Part shown: piece by piece, positions 63,033 to 64,000 of the stretch
Layout: the number at the start of each line of letters is the position of its first letter
How positions within the stretch are numbered: the first letter of the stretch is position 1
Origin: an uncultured Bacteroidales bacterium
Lineage (GTDB): Bacteria; Bacteroidota; Bacteroidia; Bacteroidales; FEN-979
NCBI GenBank assembly: GCA_903959905.1
Contig: CAJBYO010000054.1
Span: 1-64,000, forward strand
Direction: 5' to 3'
Length of the DNA: 64,000 nt
Notes under the pieces: generated by a model
Told to the model about the DNA's origin: nothing
The model's input: only the letters and a program-made list of their open reading frames with translations
Database searches by the model: none
Made by a program: the position numbers and the translations under genes

Positions 63033-64000
63033 TTAATACTGTTTTAAATTCAAGATATATTCATCCGCCTTTCTCATGGTCTCGGTGTGCGACCCTACAT
63101 AATCTTCGTAAAGCGGTTTGGCAATAAACGATACTGTGCTCATACAGTGTTCAATAACTTCCGGAATACCAAGGAAACTGATCCGGTCGCTGAGAAAAGC
63201 GCTGACGGCGATTTCATTGGCTGCATTCAGGATGCAGGGCATATTTCCGCCACTGCCTAAAGCCTCGTATGCCAGTGCAAGGCACCTGAACAGTTCTTTG
63301 TCGGGTGCGCTGAATGACAGTTGAGGATAGTCAGTGAAGCTGAACCTGGGAAATGACGTCTGAACCCGCCGGGGGAAGTTCAGGGCAAAGTGGATCGGAA
63401 GTTTCATGTCGGGCAGGCCCAGTTGTGCTTTGATGGATCCGTCAATGAACTGTACCATGGAGTGTACCACCGACTGTGGATGGATGACTACATCAATCTG
63501 ACCGGGCTGCAGGTTAAAAAGCCACCGTGCCTCAATAACCTCCAGGCCTTTATTCATCATGGAGGCAGAATCGATGGTGATTTTATCACCCATTTTCCAG
63601 TTCGGGTGTTTCAGGGCATGTTCCTTTGTAATGCCGGCCAGTTGGTCCCTTGTCCTGCCGTGGAAAGGTCCGCCTGAAGCGGTCAGGTAGATTTTCTCAA
63701 CGCTTCCGGCCTGCTCTCCGGCAAGGCACTGGAATATGGCAGAATGTTCAGAATCAACGGGTAAAACCATCACATTCATGCGGTATGCTTCAGCCATGAC
63801 AAGATCACCTGCGATTACCAGCGTCTCTTTGTTGGCCAGTGCAACATGTTTCCCGGCCCTGATGGCATTCAGCGTGGGTTTCAGTCCGGCGTAACCTACA
63901 AGTGCAGTCAGAACCAGGTCAATCCCCTCCATTTCAACCACCTGGGCAATTGAATCCTGGCCGGCAAATACTTTCACCGGCACGTTTTTCAAGGCGTCTG
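63033..64000 (-). CDS. dxr: 1-deoxy-D-xylulose 5-phosphate reductoisomerase (partial)
   Basis: About 322 codons are present; the N-terminus with the main NADPH-binding part lies beyond 64000. LANKETLVIAGDLV, PVDSEHSAIFQ, the flexible loop region ASGGPF, ITIDSASMMNKGLEVIEA and the HPQSVVHSMV block with the metal-binding and substrate residues are all intact. It converts DXP to MEP, the committed step of non-mevalonate isoprenoid synthesis. The frame runs open to the window edge; the TTG at 63992 is not a real start. Confidence 0.96.
   Translation of the reverse strand, partial: DALKNVPVKVFAGQDSIAQVVEMEGIDLVLTALVGYAGLKPTLNAIRAGKHVALANKETLVIAGDLVMAEAYRMNVMVLPVDSEHSAIFQCLAGEQAGSVEKIYLTASGGPFHGRTRDQLAGITKEHALKHPNWKMGDKITIDSASMMNKGLEVIEARWLFNLQPGQIDVVIHPQSVVHSMVQFIDGSIKAQLGLPDMKLPIHFALNFPRRVQTSFPRFSFTDYPQLSFSAPDKELFRCLALAYEALGSGGNMPCILNAANEIAVSAFLSDRISFLGIPEVIEHCMSTVSFIAKPLYEDYVGSHTETMRKADEYILNLKQY

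Overview
The window reads as chromosome of a Bacteroidetes bacterium, most likely an uncultured member of the Bacteroidales/Marinilabiliales side of the phylum. The reasons are a complete type IX secretion (T9SS) core block (porP/sprF, gldK, gldL, gldM, gldN), an S46 dipeptidyl-peptidase, paired methylmalonyl-CoA mutase subunits, a HU-CCDC81/SPOR protein, Bacteroidetes-type -7 boxes (TAnnTTTG) upstream of many genes, and the absence of Shine-Dalgarno-like leaders. Most genes lie on the minus strand. No rRNA, tRNA, CRISPR array, integrase or transposase gene was seen.

Layout. 1-5.6 kb is an AT-richer accessory stretch: the tail of an unknown plus-strand gene, then minus-strand DUF805 and other small membrane proteins, a decayed DUF4287 gene, an isochorismatase-like hydrolase, a DUF6265 lipoprotein, a GH18 glycosidase preceded by a 49-residue ORF, and a class C beta-lactamase-like serine hydrolase. 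5.6-16 kb holds a GIDE-like membrane protein, a very large T9SS-exported beta-helix protein interrupted by one in-frame TAG, a TPR/LuxR-type regulator and a small outer membrane protein. 16-21.3 kb carries housekeeping genes (PAP2 phosphatase, obgE, adk, hpt, purE, an O-methyltransferase, a SRPBCC protein) separated by short-unit tandem repeats. 21.3-28.3 kb has an M16 peptidase and the methylmalonyl-CoA mutase subunits, with an outer membrane protein gene set between them, then a TIGR01777 epimerase. 28.3-35.2 kb has a DPP11-type S46 peptidase, trmB, a HU/SPOR protein, kdsB, a deoxynucleoside kinase and a GH3-family protein. 35.8-38.8 kb has ackA with a response regulator, then yebC. 38.9-46.4 kb has an Ig-like lipoprotein, an ArsR regulator, adenine deaminase, rlmN, a small secreted protein and groES-groEL. 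46.6-54.2 kb is an apparent operon pheT - sigma-54-type activator - lptE - TPR-like gene - secG, preceded by recG. 54.3-60.5 kb is the T9SS block. 60.6-64 kb has a YitT transporter-like protein, rseP and a dxr gene running off the window.

The themes are envelope biogenesis and secretion (T9SS, LptE, SecG, RseP, KdsB, SPOR), peptide and propionate/acetate metabolism (S46 and M16 peptidases, mutAB, ackA), and core translation and nucleotide metabolism. The large surface protein, with its C-terminal sorting domain, is a plausible substrate of the T9SS encoded in the same window.

The most unusual features are these: about a dozen intergenic arrays of degenerate 7-12 bp direct repeats, each with a different motif; a REP-like element inserted in frame in the O-methyltransferase; two long REP-like palindromes; the in-frame TAG in the giant surface protein; and two otherwise different regulators that end in the same 58-residue DNA-binding module.
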